This document shows, piece after piece, positions 61,629-64,000 of a DNA stretch of 64,000 bases (position 1 is its first letter; each line of letters starts with the position of its first letter). Below the pieces are notes generated by a model. That model saw nothing but the letters and a program-made list of their open reading frames with translations, had not been told where the DNA came from and did no database searches. Origin of the DNA: Nonomuraea sediminis (lineage in GTDB: Bacteria > Actinomycetota > Actinomycetes > Streptosporangiales > Streptosporangiaceae). The translations under genes and the position numbers were made by a program. The stretch lies in assembly GCF_018531495.1 (NCBI RefSeq), contig NZ_JAHDTI010000002.1, positions 1,178,001-1,242,000 of the forward strand. Reading direction: 5' to 3'.

Positions 61629-61922
61629 TTAGATCGGCATGCGACAGCCGTAGAACTCGTGGTCCTCGTTGTTGTCGCCCTGCCCCTCACCTTCGTGAAG
61701 GATTCGACGGCCTTCCCTCGGTACCGGACCCGAAAGAGTAGAAGATGACCCACCGCGTCTGAGGCAAGGGTCGCACCTCGCATCGGCACACACCGCCTCA
61801 CTTGGCAACGCCCGACCAGCCCTGGATGCAGTAGTGCTGGGTGATCTGCTCTTGTTTGGGCATCGCCTTCAGCTCGCCGTAAGACGACAGGGTTCTCCAC
61901 GAGGCCGTCGATGCGCAGCGTT
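61629..61922 (-). pseudogene. Sulfite-oxidase-like molybdopterin oxidoreductase relic
   Basis: On the minus strand fragments in different frames line up with the family. LRIDGLVENPV comes first, then after a shift YGELKAMPKQEQITQHYC and IQGWSGVAK. A TGA replaces the expected Trp of AKWGGV, then RWVIFYSFGSGTEG follows. After a further shift comes GQGDNNEDHEFYGCRMPI, with the natural TAA at 61629-61631. The N-terminal half and about 40 residues before the tail are missing. The gene is clearly dead. The stretch from 61353 to 61628 beyond it shows no feature I recognise. Confidence 0.7.
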
Positions 61923-61936
61923 TAGCCGTGAAGTCA

Positions 61937-62977
61937 TTATCGCAACGAGGGTTGCTCACTGCGGGTGCGCAGGAATCCGGTCATTGCGTCGATGCCGAGA
62001 CTGATGGCGCTCTCGTCCACCACGAAATCGGGAGCGTGCGGCACCCCCTGCTCGCCCACTCCGAAGAAGAACAACGCCCCTGGCGCCTGCTCCAGGAACA
62101 GTGCGAAATCCTCCCCGTTGAAGGGATAGGCCGCGTGGAAGAGCGTGGCGTTCAGGTGTCGTGCGCCGGCCAGTGCGTGTTCCGGTGAGTTGATCGTGGC
62201 CGGGAGGTGTTCGATGAACCGCACGCGTGGCCCGGCCTGCGCGTGGAGCAGCGACCGGATCTCCTCGTAGCGGCTGTCGGGCCAGGCCCGTACCCAGCCC
62301 TGTACCGCGTCCTCCTCGCGGAGCACCTGGGCGTAGACGAAGCTCGTCAGCGGGCCGCCGGGGGTTTGTATGTCCTCCGACAGTCGGGCGAGTTCGTCGC
62401 TGTTGGTCGGCGGGGTCACCGTCGACAGGCCGGCGATCAGGCTCTCGAACCGCCGCGCCTCCTCGGGCGACAGGCCCTCGATCCGGAAGATGTCCTGGCC
62501 CGGATGCCCGAACTCCGGCGCGACAGCGAACGTCCCGGTGGGCAACGGGGCGCTGTGCAGCGCGTAGACCTCCCGCGGCGGGACCGGATCCAGGGCTCCG
62601 TCGTCGATCATGGCGCGGGCACCCTCGCAGGTCTCCTCGGCGGGCTGGAACAAGAAGACCGTACGGCCTGAGGTCTGCTTGCGCGCGAGGGTCCGCGCGA
62701 CGCCCACGCCGATCGCGGAGTGCACGTCGTGCCCGCACAGGTGGGCCGCCCCACCCGCTACGGCGACCGCGTCCATGTCGGCCCGGTAGCCGATCGCGGG
62801 CCCTTCCCCGGCGTCCAGGATCGCCACCACGCCGTGCCCGCCCACGCCCGTCCGGACATCCAGGCCCGCCTCGCGCAGGGCATCCGCGATCAGGGCCGCC
62901 GTACGTCGCTCCGCTCCGGCAAGCTCGGGATGCCGATGGATCTCGCGCCGTAATTCGATCAGTTCGTCATGCTTCAT
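61937..62977 (-). CDS. M20-family amidohydrolase/peptidase
   Basis: 346 residues. It has the M20D pattern: LRREIHRHPELAG, YRADMDAV, HLCGHDVHSA (metal Cys-His-Asp/His), LFQPAEETCEGA (general base Glu pair), ALHSAPLP, and C-terminal NGEDFALFLEQAPGALFFFG. It would hydrolyse N-acyl or N-carbamoyl amino acids or a similar amide with a two-metal site. It is slightly shorter than the usual 380-400, mainly in the lid domain. It is divergent from the LysR gene, which may control it. Confidence 0.9.
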   Translation of the reverse strand: MKHDELIELRREIHRHPELAGAERRTAALIADALREAGLDVRTGVGGHGVVAILDAGEGPAIGYRADMDAVAVAGGAAHLCGHDVHSAIGVGVARTLARKQTSGRTVFLFQPAEETCEGARAMIDDGALDPVPPREVYALHSAPLPTGTFAVAPEFGHPGQDIFRIEGLSPEEARRFESLIAGLSTVTPPTNSDELARLSEDIQTPGGPLTSFVYAQVLREEDAVQGWVRAWPDSRYEEIRSLLHAQAGPRVRFIEHLPATINSPEHALAGARHLNATLFHAAYPFNGEDFALFLEQAPGALFFFGVGEQGVPHAPDFVVDESAISLGIDAMTGFLRTRSEQPSLR

Positions 62978-63220
62978 GGCGGAATGCTGTCACGGGAACC
63001 CGCCGGCCGCACCGCCCGATGGTCATCAAGACGAGCGACTTCGCCACCGACAGCTCGGTTTCCTGGCTGGCTGGTTGCCGCCACACGAACGCCGAGCCGA
63101 TCACTTCGGATCCCTTGCCGCCATCCCGCAACAGAGGTCCGGTTACTCGCCTTCTTTCCCGCTTGTCCTTATATGCCACACTTCCACCCGTACATGGCAC
63201 AGATAGGCGAAATGGGGCTT

Positions 63221-64000
63221 GTGGAACTACGGGACATCGAGATCTTCCTGACGGTGGCCGAGGAGCTGCACTTCGGCCGCGCCGCCGAACGGCTGCACGT
63301 CTCTGTGGCCCGGGTCAGTCAGGCGATCAAGAAGCAGGAACGAGCCATCGGTGCCGAGCTTTTCGCGAGGAACAGCCACAGCGTACGGCTCACGCAGCTG
63401 GGTGTGCAGTTGCGGGACGATCTGCGCCAGCTGCACCAGGGCCTGACGCAGACCTTGGAGCGGGCACGGCTGGCCGCACGCGGCAAGACCGGCACGCTCC
63501 GGGTGAGCCTGTTCCCGGCCAACATCCAGGAGCTGCGCCGCTACTGGGAGACCTTCCGCGCCCGGCACCCGCAGTGGGAGCTGCGCCTGCGGGTGTCGGC
63601 CTACCAGGATCCGTTCGCCCAGCTCCGCAACGGGGAGGTCGACATCCTGGTCACCTGGCTGCCCATCGAGGAGCCCGACCTCACGGTGGGTCCGCTGCTC
63701 TTCGCCGAGCCCAGAGTGCTGGCCGTGGCCGGCGACCACGCGCTCACCCGATGGTCCTCGGTCTCCCTGGAGGCGGTCAGCGACTTCCAGCACATCGCCG
63801 TCGAGCCCGCGCCCGACTACTGGTTCGACCACTACGTCCCAGTGCTCACCCCCAAGGGCCGCTCGATCGATCGCATCGCCAACGTGAACAACATCGAGGA
63901 AATCTTCATGCACACGGTCCTGGGGGAGACCGTCACCCTCTTTCCGATCCACGTGACCCGGTACTTCCCGCGCCCCGACATCGCCTATCTGCCCGTCAAG
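63221..64000 (+). CDS. LysR-family transcriptional regulator, 3' partial
   Basis: The frame is open to the window end (260 codons from GTG 63221; in-frame ATGs at 63194 and 63212 are alternatives). The winged HTH reads VELRDIEIFLTVAEELHFGR, then ERLHVSVARVSQAIKKQE and IGAELFARNSHSVRLTQLG. A LysR substrate-binding domain begins at GTLRVSLFPANIQEL. The effector is unknown. It is divergent from the M20 amidohydrolase with about 240 bp between, where nothing else is seen. Confidence 0.92.
   Translation, partial: MELRDIEIFLTVAEELHFGRAAERLHVSVARVSQAIKKQERAIGAELFARNSHSVRLTQLGVQLRDDLRQLHQGLTQTLERARLAARGKTGTLRVSLFPANIQELRRYWETFRARHPQWELRLRVSAYQDPFAQLRNGEVDILVTWLPIEEPDLTVGPLLFAEPRVLAVAGDHALTRWSSVSLEAVSDFQHIAVEPAPDYWFDHYVPVLTPKGRSIDRIANVNNIEEIFMHTVLGETVTLFPIHVTRYFPRPDIAYLPVK

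Noticed and set aside
61282..61629. 115-codon minus-strand frame between the two relics
   Set aside because: No motif, mixed composition, and it overlaps the start of the zwf relic in another frame; more likely decayed DNA.

Overview
The window is very GC-rich DNA with the codon bias of a filamentous actinomycete. The gene content (class I lysyl-tRNA synthetase, NIT-domain kinase, NYN and aeRF1-type proteins, DUF3151, overlapping start/stop codons everywhere) fits the Streptosporangiales, for example a Nonomuraea- or Streptosporangium-like genome. That placement is inference from protein style; no rRNA or tRNA was found to confirm it. The layout is chromosomal housekeeping mixed with accessory genes. 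There is no prophage, CRISPR array or biosynthetic gene cluster.

Left part (1-28.7 kb): the end of an oligopeptide-type ABC ATPase, a DMT exporter, a rhodanese, a multidomain regulator, a divergent MurA, purC-purD, corA preceded by a possible leader peptide, a GDPD phosphodiesterase, purA with a possible attenuator in its leader, DUF3151, class II fba, DedA, pyrE coupled to a degenerate GGDEF-like protein, an ECF sigma factor fused to an anti-sigma zinc motif, a membrane anchor and an extracellular sensor, a NYN protein, and an aeRF1-type protein. A signalling module follows: a soluble hybrid kinase with seven tandem HAMP repeats, a receiver protein, and a divergent GAF-SpoIIE phosphatase.

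Middle part (28.8-43.7 kb): a deleted MFS gene, an amino-acid permease, an S9-type hydrolase whose catalytic Ser and His are both replaced, an RlmA/TlrB-like methyltransferase, a short Rho, a zinc ribbon-MBL-Nudix set, an orphan NIT-domain kinase, a ketopantoate-reductase homologue and a family-2 glycosyltransferase.

Right part: a 12-gene run (51,987 down to 41,773), nearly all joined by 4-bp overlaps. It starts from a promoter with an almost perfect 17-bp palindrome and encodes a peptide/opine-type ABC importer, an FMN luciferase-like monooxygenase, two carboxymuconolactone-decarboxylase/AhpD-type proteins, a glyoxalase-like protein, OsmC, a MazG-like pyrophosphohydrolase, class I LysRS and a truncated kinase. 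Then come an exonuclease, a SigE-type sigma factor with its membrane partner, a CocE/NonD hydrolase, a TetR regulator with twin operators facing a membrane protein, an MFS exporter, a GMC oxidoreductase, an M20 amidohydrolase and a divergent LysR regulator cut by the window end.

Two window-wide themes stand out. First, four copies of an intergenic element (a GTACGGC palindrome followed by a conserved 65-150-bp body) sit just after gene 3' ends, always palindrome first. Second, there are many deletion scars: remnants of a LuxR regulator, a VOC protein, an MFS transporter, a P-loop kinase, zwf and a sulfite-oxidase-like molybdoenzyme.
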